A stretch of 16,642 nt of DNA from JBGMEA01 sp964444065 (lineage in GTDB: Bacteria; Bacillota; Clostridia; Eubacteriales; Anaerofustaceae), in NCBI GenBank assembly GCA_964444065.1, contig CAYUFL010000038.1, positions 1 through 16,642 on the forward strand. The letters are read 5' to 3'. Position numbers and translations under genes: made by a program. A model generated the notes under the pieces. The model had not been told where the DNA came from, did no database searches, and worked only from the letters and a program-made list of their open reading frames with translations. This document shows, one piece after another, positions 1-6,542 of this stretch (position 1 is the first letter of the stretch; each line of letters starts with the position of its first letter).

Positions 1-309
1 TTCGCGTTTGTAGGGCGAATCCGTCATTGCTTTGAAATAACGGATAATTCGATCCTCAAATTCGGGCATCCGTTCGTCATAATAACGCTGTTCCGCTTCA
101 TAATAAGCATCTGTTGTATCGATACTGTTGCGTATGGACGCAATGATCGCCATGGAATGCACCTGTTTTAGAATACGGTTGAACTCCAATACCGCCTGCC
201 GAAACGCGGAAAATTCGGAGGCTTCCTCCATCTGTGCGATGACCTCGTCCGCCTGCCGAAACATCAGATTAAAATCAATCCTCTGATATGGATATTCTTT
301 GAATTTCAT
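1..309 (-). CDS. M3-family oligoendopeptidase, N-terminal part (gene runs off the left edge)
   Basis: This is the first 103 codons of a gene whose 3' end is outside the window. The protein begins MKFKEYPYQRIDFNLMF and contains ASIRNSIDTTDAYYEAEQRY at about residues 63-82. That matches the N-terminal helical domain of the M3 oligoendopeptidase F-like family as I remember it (MKF.EY.Y.RPD..., then SIRH.IDTTDEFY). Members are cytoplasmic zinc metallopeptidases that cut short peptides, but the HEXXH catalytic motif would lie beyond the edge and cannot be checked. The ATG has a clear GGGAGGGAAC ribosome binding site. It starts 24 bp after the stop of the DUF1294 gene and is very probably co-transcribed with it. 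The family assignment rests on the N-terminus alone. Confidence 0.85.
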   Translation of the reverse strand, partial: MKFKEYPYQRIDFNLMFRQADEVIAQMEEASEFSAFRQAVLEFNRILKQVHSMAIIASIRNSIDTTDAYYEAEQRYYDERMPEFEDRIIRYFKAMTDSPYKRE

Positions 310-333
310 AGTTCCCTCCCGCATAACGGCAGA

Positions 334-612
334 TCAGCCGAAATGATAGTATAGTAAGAATAATATCGAGATATTCAGCAGTGTAAAAAACGGCAGCAAA
401 ATTCGGAATTTCAAGTGTCTGGTCTTGTGCCTGAATACAAACATCCCTGTGAAACTTCCGATTCCGCCGAAGAAGAAAGCGGAAAGCAGAAGCACTCTTT
501 CACTGATTCTGCGCCGATTGCGCACTGCTTTACTTTTATCTATGGCCATCATTAAAAAGGTAACAATGTTCCATAAAACAACACCTACTGTAATGAGAAT
601 AATTTTAGTCAT
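334..612 (-). CDS. DUF1294-family small membrane protein
   Basis: A 92-residue protein with three hydrophobic segments, at about residues 3-23, 41-60 and 73-90. The sequence IDKSKAVRNRRRISERVLLL (residues 24-43), followed by GGIGSFTGMFVFRHKTRH, is the DUF1294 signature: a basic IDK...RISE loop and a G..GM..FRHKT motif after the second helix. Function is unknown for the family. It precedes the M3 peptidase and probably shares its transcript. There is no Shine-Dalgarno sequence before the ATG. Instead a TATAAT box lies six bases upstream, so the message is predicted to be leaderless. The next Met residues (21-22) would remove the first helix that aligns with the family, which supports this start. 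Confidence 0.85.
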   Translation of the reverse strand: MTKIILITVGVVLWNIVTFLMMAIDKSKAVRNRRRISERVLLLSAFFFGGIGSFTGMFVFRHKTRHLKFRILLPFFTLLNISILFLLYYHFG

Positions 613-618
613 AGGGTT

Positions 619-646
619 ATTATAACGCAGATGAATCGAAACTCAA
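619..646 (-). promoter_or_regulatory. sigma-A-type promoter for the DUF1294/oligoendopeptidase unit
   Basis: On the minus strand a perfect -10 box TATAAT (619-624) is preceded, after 16 bp, by TTGAGT (641-646), a four-of-six match to the -35 consensus. Only six bases (AACCCT) separate the -10 box from the ATG at 612, so transcription should start at or within a base or two of the start codon. Confidence 0.7.
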
Positions 647-654
647 GTATTCTT

Positions 655-690
655 GGATAAAAGAAAAAAGACCCGCATTTCATGCGAGTC
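655..690 (-). terminator. Rho-independent terminator of the asd-dapA-dapB-dapH operon
   Basis: On the minus strand GACTCGCAT (690-682), loop GAA, ATGCGGGTC (678-670) form a 9-bp stem with one U-G wobble. A T-rich tract (TTTTTTCTTTTATC) follows. It sits 23 bp after the dapH stop codon and just upstream of the promoter of the DUF1294 gene, so it separates the two units. Confidence 0.9.
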
Positions 691-712
691 AAGATTGTGC
701 GGAACCGATCGT

Positions 713-1435
713 TTATTTTCCTCTCAGGGCATCCAAAATTTCCGTCTTGGAAATCGTTTTTTCGTCTTTCATTTTAATCACTTTTGCAGGCGCACCCGCA
801 ACCACTGCATTTTCCGGGACATCTTCCGTTACGATGCTTCCTGCCGCTACTACAGCACCCTTACCGATATGTACCCCTTCGAGCACAACCGCGTTTGCTC
901 CGACAAGCACATCGTCTTCCACGATAACAGGCGTGCTGCTGGGGGGTTCCAATACTCCTGCGAGTACGGCTCCCGCGCCGATATGACAGCGTTTTCCTAC
1001 GGTTGCACGCGCACCGAGCACCGCGCCCATATCAATCATGGTTTCTTCGCCGACCACAGCGCCGAGATTGATCAATGCGCCCATCATAATGACGCTGTTC
1101 GCTTCAATGATCGCGCCCTCGCGAATGAATGCACCGGGTTCGATTCTTGCCGGAATCTCTCTCGTGTCAAGCATCGGAATTGCCGAATTTCGTCTGTCGT
1201 ACTCCATGCGGTGGTGCACAATTTTCTTTTCATTTTCTTTCAAAAATTGATTCGCTTCGGTGTATTCACAAAAGACGATATAGGATCCGCCCGATCCGTA
1301 GTATTCCATCGATCCAAAATCATCGGACGCAAATGATCCGTTTACATACAATTTGACAGGGGTTACTTTTTTCGATTCTTTCACAAATCGAGCCAATTCG
1401 TACGGATTGGTAAAATCGTATTCCTGATGATCCAT
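713..1435 (-). CDS. dapH: 2,3,4,5-tetrahydropyridine-2,6-dicarboxylate N-acetyltransferase
   Basis: A cytoplasmic enzyme of lysine and meso-diaminopimelate synthesis that transfers acetyl from acetyl-CoA to tetrahydrodipicolinate. The 240-residue length fits the Bacillus DapH (YkuQ) type. Residues about 1-80 form the family N-terminal domain (TPVKLYVNG). Then NDRR-like RRNSAIPMLD and RIEPGAFIREGAIIEANSV lead into a left-handed beta-helix of hexapeptide repeats (VIMMGALINLGAVVGE, TMIDMGAVLGARATVGK, CHIGAGAVLAGVLEPP). The C-terminal KTEI.DALRG tail is also typical. The acetyl rather than succinyl type is inferred from close resemblance to Bacillus DapH and from the neighbouring M20 deacetylase. 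It is the last gene of the riboswitch-controlled operon, 11 bp after dapB, with the ribosome binding site AAAGGAGATACTT before ATG. It is sometimes annotated dapD. Confidence 0.96.
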   Translation of the reverse strand: MDHQEYDFTNPYELARFVKESKKVTPVKLYVNGSFASDDFGSMEYYGSGGSYIVFCEYTEANQFLKENEKKIVHHRMEYDRRNSAIPMLDTREIPARIEPGAFIREGAIIEANSVIMMGALINLGAVVGEETMIDMGAVLGARATVGKRCHIGAGAVLAGVLEPPSSTPVIVEDDVLVGANAVVLEGVHIGKGAVVAAGSIVTEDVPENAVVAGAPAKVIKMKDEKTISKTEILDALRGK

Positions 1436-1446
1436 AAGTATCTCCT

Positions 1447-2214
1447 TTATGATTCGATTGCCGTGATATCATCCATTGAGTAGCACCCGTGTTGCTTTTC
1501 CACGATAAATTTCATCGCTTTCAATGCACCGGTCGCAAATACCTTTTTTGATAATGCGCTGTGCGAAATCGTAATGATTTCGTCTTCACCGGCGAACAAT
1601 ACGCTGTGTTCTCCGACGATGGTTCCTCCGCGGACGGCATGTACCGTAATTTCGTTTTTCTGTCGCTTTGTCTGATTGCCGCAACGTCCGTGAACAATGT
1701 TAAACTCACGGTCTGCACCGTCAGCGATACTGTCCAACAGCATTTGGGCTGTGCCGCTCGGAGCGTCCGCTTTTTGATTGTGGTGCGCTTCAATCAGCTC
1801 AATATCAAAATCATCCGCAAGCAGCCTTGATGCTTCTTTGATTAACTTCTTCAAAACACTGATGCCGTAGGAAAAATTTTTACTGCGAAAAACAGGAATT
1901 GTTTTTGATATCGTATAATAATAAGCTTCTGTTTCATCGTCAATCCCGGTTGTGGCAGAAACAAGCGGCAGCTCTCGTTCCATACAGTATTGCGCAACGG
2001 ATTTTGCAACGCTGTAATGCGAAAAATCAATTACCGCATCAATTTTTTCCTGAATACCGTCCAACTGGGTGTAAAGCGGAAACACACTGTTCGCCGTTCC
2101 CTGCTGATCAAATCCCGCAACGACAGTTACATCCGCCATTGTGCCGGCGATTTCAACCACAGTTTTGCCCATCGCACCGTTTACACCACATACCAACAGA
2201 TTGATTTGTTCCAT
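1447..2214 (-). CDS. dapB: 4-hydroxy-tetrahydrodipicolinate reductase
   Basis: Uses NAD(P)H to reduce the DapA product to tetrahydrodipicolinate, the substrate of DapH encoded next. The 255-residue length is normal for the family. Residues 10-16 (GVNGAMG) form the nucleotide-binding loop of the Rossmann domain. SATTGIDDE (86-94) is the usual ATTG segment. ELIEAHHNQKADAPSGTA (139-156) carries the catalytic His144/His145 and Lys148, and SGT binds the substrate. The C-terminal half has the typical GGTIVGEH, ISHSALSK and FATGALKA motifs. The start has GGAGG four bases before ATG. It lies 16 bp after the dapA stop, inside the same operon. Confidence 0.97.
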   Translation of the reverse strand: MEQINLLVCGVNGAMGKTVVEIAGTMADVTVVAGFDQQGTANSVFPLYTQLDGIQEKIDAVIDFSHYSVAKSVAQYCMERELPLVSATTGIDDETEAYYYTISKTIPVFRSKNFSYGISVLKKLIKEASRLLADDFDIELIEAHHNQKADAPSGTAQMLLDSIADGADREFNIVHGRCGNQTKRQKNEITVHAVRGGTIVGEHSVLFAGEDEIITISHSALSKKVFATGALKAMKFIVEKQHGCYSMDDITAIES

Positions 2215-2230
2215 ATTTCCTCCGAACGAA

Positions 2231-3118
2231 CTACGCTTTACGCAGTTCGTATCCGTATTGTTCCAACACTTTTGCTACTTTTTCTTTTTTCGTTCCGCTG
2301 AGCGGCACAAGCGGCAGCCGCATCGGTCCGACGTTCATGCCGACCATATTCATTGCAGTCTTCAGCGGAATCGGGTTGCTTTCGATAAACATCGCATCGA
2401 AGAGATCCAACATGGCTAATTGTTTCTGTCTGCACAATTCGAGATCTCCCGCAAAGTAGGCATCCGTAATATCACAGATTAATTTGGGAGCGATGTTGGA
2501 GCAGGTGCAGATGACACCCATTCCGCCAAGCGCCATAATCGGCAGTATCTGATCATCATTGCCGGAGTAAACAGTCACATGCTCGGGCTTTCTGGCGATC
2601 AGAGACGCAATCTGAGAGATATTTCCGCTTGCCTCTTTGAAAGCTTCAATATGCTTGATTTTGCACAATTCCAGCGCCAAACCGATATCGATGTTTTTTC
2701 CGGTTCTCGAAGGAACATTGTACACAATGATCGGTTTATCAACCGTCGCGCTGATCGCTTCATAGTTTGCGATAATGCCTTCATCGCTTGATTTATTGTA
2801 GTAGGGGTTGTTGATTAAGAACCCATCGGCACCCGCTAAGGATGCGTATTCGCAAAGGCGGATAATGTGTGCTGTATTGTTCGTTCCTGTGCCCGCTATA
2901 AACGGGACACGTTTGTTGACGATCTCGACGCCTTTTTTGAACATTTCCTTTTTTTCTTCGTCGGTAATCGTTGGAGCTTCCCCTGTTGTGCCGCTTAAAA
3001 GAATCGCATCGACTCCTTCTTCGATCTGCCAGTTAATCAGCTCTTCCAACTTATCGTAATTAATCCCGTTTTCCGTCATGGGGGTGACCAGTGCGGTGCA
3101 CACTCCTTTGAACAACAT
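2231..3118 (-). CDS. dapA: 4-hydroxy-tetrahydrodipicolinate synthase
   Basis: Condenses pyruvate with aspartate semialdehyde, the product of the upstream asd gene, as the first committed step to diaminopimelate and lysine. The 295-residue protein is a standard class I aldolase barrel. LLSGTTGEAPT (40-50) holds the Thr44-Thr45 pair, YNVPSRTG (133-140) gives Tyr133 and Arg138, and FKEASGN (160-166) gives the Schiff-base Lys161; these are the same residue numbers as in the E. coli enzyme. The C-terminal NPIPLKTAMNMVG motif is present. The start follows AGGAGGAAACAGCT. The gene begins 32 bp after the asd stop. No key residue is missing. Confidence 0.97.
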   Translation of the reverse strand: MLFKGVCTALVTPMTENGINYDKLEELINWQIEEGVDAILLSGTTGEAPTITDEEKKEMFKKGVEIVNKRVPFIAGTGTNNTAHIIRLCEYASLAGADGFLINNPYYNKSSDEGIIANYEAISATVDKPIIVYNVPSRTGKNIDIGLALELCKIKHIEAFKEASGNISQIASLIARKPEHVTVYSGNDDQILPIMALGGMGVICTCSNIAPKLICDITDAYFAGDLELCRQKQLAMLDLFDAMFIESNPIPLKTAMNMVGMNVGPMRLPLVPLSGTKKEKVAKVLEQYGYELRKA

Positions 3119-3150
3119 AGCTGTTTCCTCCTAATGATTTACAAATAAGA

Positions 3151-4161
3151 CTATGATCCGAATACCCCGTTTTGTATTAAGTATTCGGCAATCTGTACCG
3201 CATTTGTTGCGGCACCTTTTCGGATATTGTCTGCCACAACCCACAAATTCAGTCCGTTATCGACAGAAAAATCACGTCTGATTCTTCCTACATATACAGG
3301 GTCGGTATTTTCGGCAATCAGTGGGGTCGGGTAGATATTCTCGCTGACATTGTCCATGAGAACAATCGACGGATCCTGTTCGTACATCGCAAAAATATCC
3401 GACAGTTCAAACTGTTTTTCCGTTTCGACATTGATACTTTCACTGTGCCCGTACATCACGGGGACGCGTACGGTAGTGGCCGTAATTCTGAGTGACTGAT
3501 CAGAGAATATTTTTCTTGTCTCATTGACCATTTTCAACTCTTCTTTGGTATATCCGTTTTCGGTAAAAACGTCAATATGCGGCAGACAGTTGAATGCGAT
3601 CGGCTTAGGATAGAATGTAGCGGATTCGCCTTTTACCCCACGCTCCAAGTCTGCAATCCCCTGAGAACCGGAGCCGGACACTGCCTGATAGGTGCTGTAG
3701 ACAATTCTTTTGATGCCATAGTTGTCATAAATCGGTTTCAGCGCAACCACGGCCTGAATTGTGGAACAGTTCGGGTTTGCAATGATACCCTTATGCTTGA
3801 GTGCATCCGATGCATTCACTTCCGGAACCACGAGCGGTACCTCATCGTCCATGCGGAATGCGGAAGAATTATCGATTACGACCACGCCTTTTGATGCGGC
3901 AATCGGGGAGTATTGAAGGCTCGTTCCTCCGCCTGCCGAAAAAAGTGCGAAATCGATATCTTTATCAAATGACTTTTCACTGAGGGCTTCCACAGTCCAT
4001 TCTTTACCCATAAAGAGCACTTTTTTCCCGGCGGAACGTTCGGATGCCATCGGGTAAAAATTCGCGATGGGAATCTTTCGTTCTTCCAGAACCTGCATCA
4101 TTTTTTTGCCGACTACTCCGGTTGCACCGACTACGGCCACATTGTACTGTTTCATTTGCAT
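3151..4161 (-). CDS. asd: Aspartate-semialdehyde dehydrogenase
   Basis: Converts aspartyl phosphate to aspartate semialdehyde with NADPH, the branch point toward lysine/diaminopimelate and toward homoserine. The protein is 336 residues. GATGVVGKKM (12-21) is the nucleotide-binding loop, IANPNCSTIQ (127-136) carries the nucleophile Cys132, SGSGSQGIADLE follows, and RVPVMYGHSES (232-242) holds the substrate-binding Arg232 and the catalytic His239. Two ATG codons lie six bases apart (4161 and 4155), and the AAGAGG site could serve either; starting at 4155 would give MKQYNVAVVG and 334 residues. It is the first gene of the operon, directly behind the lysine riboswitch, so excess lysine should shut it off together with dapA, dapB and dapH. 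Confidence 0.97.
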   Translation of the reverse strand: MQMKQYNVAVVGATGVVGKKMMQVLEERKIPIANFYPMASERSAGKKVLFMGKEWTVEALSEKSFDKDIDFALFSAGGGTSLQYSPIAASKGVVVIDNSSAFRMDDEVPLVVPEVNASDALKHKGIIANPNCSTIQAVVALKPIYDNYGIKRIVYSTYQAVSGSGSQGIADLERGVKGESATFYPKPIAFNCLPHIDVFTENGYTKEELKMVNETRKIFSDQSLRITATTVRVPVMYGHSESINVETEKQFELSDIFAMYEQDPSIVLMDNVSENIYPTPLIAENTDPVYVGRIRRDFSVDNGLNLWVVADNIRKGAATNAVQIAEYLIQNGVFGS

Positions 4162-4180
4162 ATTACCTCTTATCCTGAAA

Positions 4181-4209
4181 TATAAAGAAAAACCGGTTGA
4201 ATGCCGGCT
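4181..4209 (-). terminator. Candidate leader terminator, expression platform of the lysine riboswitch
   Basis: On the minus strand AGCCGG (4209-4204), loop CATTCAA, CCGGTT (4196-4191) form a 6-bp stem with one G-U pair. It is followed by TTTCTTTATA, so five T residues run from the end of the stem. It lies between the riboswitch aptamer and the asd start. I infer premature termination when lysine is bound. I did not find an obvious, clean antiterminator pairing by eye. Confidence 0.6.
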
Positions 4210-4241
4210 CGATAAAAAAGAGAATTAACTCTATTATTACC

Positions 4242-4408
4242 AAGTAGCACTCCACCCACACAAGGATGACAGTCTCACTGCTCTTAACAATGAGCCCGAA
4301 AACAACAATGACAAAATTGCTGCAATCTCGGCGGTTTTCCCTTTCTCTCTGCATCGTTTCCGTTTGTCCGGATCAGCAGAAATACTTTTGAAGCCCGCGC
4401 CTCTACTT
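4242..4408 (-). promoter_or_regulatory. Lysine riboswitch (L box) in the asd leader
   Basis: The leader carries, in order on the minus strand, GTAGAGGCGCGGGCTTCAAA directly followed by AGTA, then GAGAAAGGGAAAACCGCCGA, then CTGTCATCCTTGTG and GGTGGAGTGCTACTTGG. These are the conserved blocks of the lysine aptamer as seen in the Bacillus subtilis lysC leader (AGAGGTGCG..CTTCAAGAGTA, GAAAGGGG..CGCCGA, GGCTGTCA, GGAGGGCTA). The P1 helix is closed by AAGTAG (4408-4403) and CTACTT (4247-4242), giving a 167-nt aptamer of normal size. By family knowledge, bound L-lysine should lower expression of asd-dapA-dapB-dapH. An open frame across this RNA (4163-4354) is a by-product, not a gene. Confidence 0.95.
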
Positions 4409-4420
4409 TATATTTTACTC

Positions 4421-4449
4421 ATCATAACAGCAATATCCGTAATTGTAAA
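4421..4449 (-). promoter_or_regulatory. sigma-A-type promoter of the asd-dap operon
   Basis: On the minus strand TTTACA (4449-4444) and TATGAT (4426-4421) are separated by exactly 17 bp. Each matches five of six consensus bases. The predicted start near 4414 lies a few bases before the P1 helix of the lysine riboswitch, as expected for a riboswitch leader. Confidence 0.88.
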
Positions 4450-4500
4450 GTGCTTTTTCCACTTTTTGAACAAACTTCGGTGCTTATTTTACATTTTCTC

Positions 4501-4529
4501 TTTCAGTCTTACGATGAATACACTATAAT
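4501..4529 (+). promoter_or_regulatory. Probable promoter of the M20 deacetylase gene
   Basis: A perfect TATAAT box lies at 4524-4529, with a poor -35 element (TTTCAG, 4501-4506) 17 bp upstream. The predicted start near 4536 leaves a short leader of about 25 bases before the ATG at 4561. It is back to back with the asd promoter, with no riboswitch on this side. Confidence 0.6.
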
Positions 4530-4560
4530 AAGAAATCATAAACAAAGGAAGCAACAGCCG

Positions 4561-5694
4561 ATGATATGGAACGAAACCGATTATGAAAAAGCGAAAAAAA
4601 TCAGACGCGATCTGCATCAAATTCCCGAGTGCGGGCTGAACGAAGTGCTGACGCAGGCATATATTATGCGGTTTCTGTCCAATCTCGGACTGAACTGTGT
4701 TGTCTATGCAAAAACAGGTGTTGCGTGTCTTATTGATATGCATAAGGACAGCACAATCGCGTTTCGAGCCGATATGGATGGGCTGCCTGTCACGGAAGAA
4801 ACCGAAGCAGTGTATCAATCATTGCACAAAGGCATGATGCACGCGTGCGGTCACGACGGACACATGAGCATGCTTCTGCTTTTTGCAGACTATGTCATGA
4901 CGCAAAAACAGGAACTGGCACACAATATCCTGCTGATTTTTCAACCTGCAGAAGAAGGACCCGGCGGAGCCTCCATTATGATCGCGGAAGGCATACTGAA
5001 GACCTATCATGTCAGCCGTATTTTCGGTTTTCATTTATCACCCGATTATGCTTTTGGAAAAATTGCAACCAAGCCCGGTGAGTTTTTCGCATCCGGCGTA
5101 GAATATACAATTACGGTCACAGGGCAATCCGCCCATGGCGCCCAACCGCAAAAAGCCAAGGACGCGGTCTTGATTGCCGCTCAACTCACCGTTAATCTGC
5201 ATACGATTATTTCGCGCAGTTTGAATCCGCTTCAGGACGGGGTACTGACAGTCGGCACATTCCATTCCGGAGATCAGATCAATGTCACCGCCGGGAAAGC
5301 CACATTGAGCGGAATCGTGCGCGCGTTTAACGACGAAACAAAAGAACGAATTCTCGGCAGAATGAAACAACTATGCGACGGAATCGCAAGCGCGTATGAA
5401 TGCGGCATTGAGATGAAAGTCAAATATATGTATCCGCCGCTGGTCAATGACTGTGATCTGTTTGAACAGATTAAACAAATTCTCGGAGAACGATTTGTAC
5501 CGGCAGAAAAAGTAATGCTCGCAGAAGATTTTGCATACTATACAAAAGAGATCCCATCGCTCTTTCTGTTTCTCGGGTTTGCGGAAGATTCCTGCGTCCG
5601 CTATCCTTTGCACAGCACAAAATTTGATTTTGACGAGCATATTTTACTCCATGGAATGCAGGCATATTTGGATATCGCAAATGAAATCCATTAA
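4561..5694 (+). CDS. dapL: M20-family amidohydrolase, probable N-acetyl-L,L-diaminopimelate deacetylase
   Basis: A 377-residue di-metal amidohydrolase. IRRDLHQIPECGLNE (14-28) is the family opening. RADMDGLPVTEET (69-81), HACGHDGH (94-101, metal ligands Cys96 and His98), FQPAEEGPGGA (127-137, with the Glu131-Glu132 pair) and His158 (FGFHLSP) follow. GQSAHGAQP marks the small dimerisation domain. The PAEEGPGGA form resembles Bacillus YkuR, which removes acetate from N-acetyl-LL-diaminopimelate. It lies beside dapH, which makes the acetylated pathway, and this context supports the role. Other M20 substrates (hippurate, N-acyl amino acids) cannot be excluded. The frame stays open upstream to 4450, but an AAAGGAA site and the match to the family N-terminus favour the ATG at 4561. 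The symbol dapL is also used for an unrelated aminotransferase. Confidence 0.85.
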   Translation: MIWNETDYEKAKKIRRDLHQIPECGLNEVLTQAYIMRFLSNLGLNCVVYAKTGVACLIDMHKDSTIAFRADMDGLPVTEETEAVYQSLHKGMMHACGHDGHMSMLLLFADYVMTQKQELAHNILLIFQPAEEGPGGASIMIAEGILKTYHVSRIFGFHLSPDYAFGKIATKPGEFFASGVEYTITVTGQSAHGAQPQKAKDAVLIAAQLTVNLHTIISRSLNPLQDGVLTVGTFHSGDQINVTAGKATLSGIVRAFNDETKERILGRMKQLCDGIASAYECGIEMKVKYMYPPLVNDCDLFEQIKQILGERFVPAEKVMLAEDFAYYTKEIPSLFLFLGFAEDSCVRYPLHSTKFDFDEHILLHGMQAYLDIANEIH

Positions 5695-5714
5695 CGGCAT
5701 CTCCAACGAAACAA

Positions 5715-5747
5715 CAAAAAAAGTCCCTTAAAACGGGACTTTTTTTT
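5715..5747. terminator. Bidirectional Rho-independent terminator between the M20 gene and the TetR gene
   Basis: AGTCCC (5722-5727), loop TTAAAAC and GGGACT (5735-5740) form a perfect stem. It is flanked by seven A residues on the left and seven T residues on the right, so it can end transcription on either strand. The T run on the plus side overlaps the TAA stop codon of the convergent TetR gene (5746-5748). Confidence 0.92.
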
Positions 5748-6396
5748 ATACTAAGAATTTAACAATCGCATAATCGACTTTCTTGAATATCTCTTCCGAT
5801 TTTCTGACATTTTGCATCACGAGTTTGATGTCAACGCCAGCAAGACGAACGGAAATCGTTGAAAGGAAATTGATAAAATCTTTACTCTTTTCGGGATCGA
5901 GTCTGTCATAGCGATCCATCAACAATTCTCTTCGCGCACCGTATTCAGCAATAATCAATCTTCTGAAGATAGATTCTGTGATATCGATATGGAACGTACG
6001 GATGATATCGATCAACTCACTGCCGATCAAGTCGTTTGCATCTGCATCAACCAGCTGATTGATGAAGATTTCTTTGTAGAGCTCTCTGTTTCTTTCATTG
6101 CTCAGCATGATCGTATAAAAAATACGTGTGAAAATGATATGCTTCTGCAGCGGATTTTCAATCAGATTGGACACCTGATCGTCAATGCATTTTTTGATAT
6201 TCTGTATAAATTGTGTAAAAATGATTGTCAAAATATCATTTTTCTTGAAATAATAGTTTACCAACCCGATAGGAACTTTTGCATCATCTGCGATTTTCTC
6301 GATGGTAGCGTTCTTGTAACCATACTCATAGAACATCTTTTTCGCAGATTGGAAAATTCTTTCCCTCGTCTCAATTCCTTTCTTATAAGTTGCCAT
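5746..6396 (-). CDS. TetR/AcrR-family transcriptional regulator
   Basis: A 216-residue predicted DNA-binding repressor. Residues 1-60 form the TetR helix-turn-helix domain: RERIFQSAKKMFYEYGYKNA, then TIEKIADDAKVPIGLVNYYF, then KKND. The remaining helical C-terminal domain should bind the ligand and form dimers, but it shows no feature that identifies the ligand. The ATG at 6396 is chosen because AGGTGAAGCA precedes it and it gives the usual short N-terminal arm (MATYKKGIETRERI). A longer in-frame start at 6459 lies upstream of the predicted transcription start. The gene stands alone, convergent with the M20 gene and downstream of the MoxR-VWA unit in the same direction. Its target is unknown; autoregulation through the palindrome at 6420-6431 is a guess. 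Confidence 0.9.
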   Translation of the reverse strand: MATYKKGIETRERIFQSAKKMFYEYGYKNATIEKIADDAKVPIGLVNYYFKKNDILTIIFTQFIQNIKKCIDDQVSNLIENPLQKHIIFTRIFYTIMLSNERNRELYKEIFINQLVDADANDLIGSELIDIIRTFHIDITESIFRRLIIAEYGARRELLMDRYDRLDPEKSKDFINFLSTISVRLAGVDIKLVMQNVRKSEEIFKKVDYAIVKFLV

Positions 6397-6419
6397 TGCT
6401 TCACCTACTTCTTTTAATT

Positions 6420-6431
6420 TTGTATACACAA
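6420..6431. promoter_or_regulatory. Near-perfect 12-bp palindrome, candidate operator of the TetR regulator
   Basis: On the minus strand TTGTGTATACAA is palindromic at ten of twelve positions and sits at the predicted +1 region, directly after the -10 box of the TetR gene. The position suits autorepression. It is short for a TetR operator, and its function is inferred from position only. Confidence 0.35.
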
Positions 6432-6459
6432 TTATAACATAAAGGATTTTTTCAGACAA
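6431..6459 (-). promoter_or_regulatory. Promoter of the TetR-family gene
   Basis: On the minus strand TTGTCT (6459-6454) and TATAAT (6436-6431) are 17 bp apart. The predicted start near 6424 leaves a leader of about 28 bases before the ATG at 6396 and rules out the longer start at 6459. Confidence 0.75.
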
Positions 6460-6542
6460 CAGATTTGAATAAAAAAAACTGATTTTTTGAAAAATATATT
6501 GAATATGTTAATTCGATTTGAAAGGCAGCGTTCAAATTCATC

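Noticed and set aside
653..1336. 227-residue plus-strand frame opposite dapH
   Set aside because: Shadow of dapH, whose hexapeptide-repeat protein is unmistakable. The plus frame has Cys/His/Arg-rich, non-protein-like composition and starts in the terminator.
4219..4232. AGAGTTAATTCTCT hairpin followed by six T residues (minus strand) in the asd leader
   Set aside because: Only four base pairs around a six-base loop, too weak for a terminator. The GC-rich hairpin at 4181-4209 is the better candidate.
4163..4354. 63-residue hydrophobic minus-strand frame in front of asd
   Set aside because: It lies inside the lysine riboswitch and leader terminator. Its codons are explained by conserved RNA blocks, and there is no good ribosome binding site.
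4450..4560. Upstream extension of the M20 protein by 37 residues
   Set aside because: The extension does not resemble the family N-terminus, overlaps the promoter region and has no ribosome binding site. The ATG at 4561 fits.
6397..6459. Upstream start of the TetR gene at 6459
   Set aside because: It lies upstream of the predicted transcription start and has no ribosome binding site. The family N-terminus begins at 6396.
6517..6536. TTTGAA...TTCAAA hairpin just after the VWA gene as a possible terminator
   Set aside because: Six A-T-rich pairs and no T run directly after it. Termination of this unit may occur in the AT-rich stretch near 6460-6500, but I cannot support a site.
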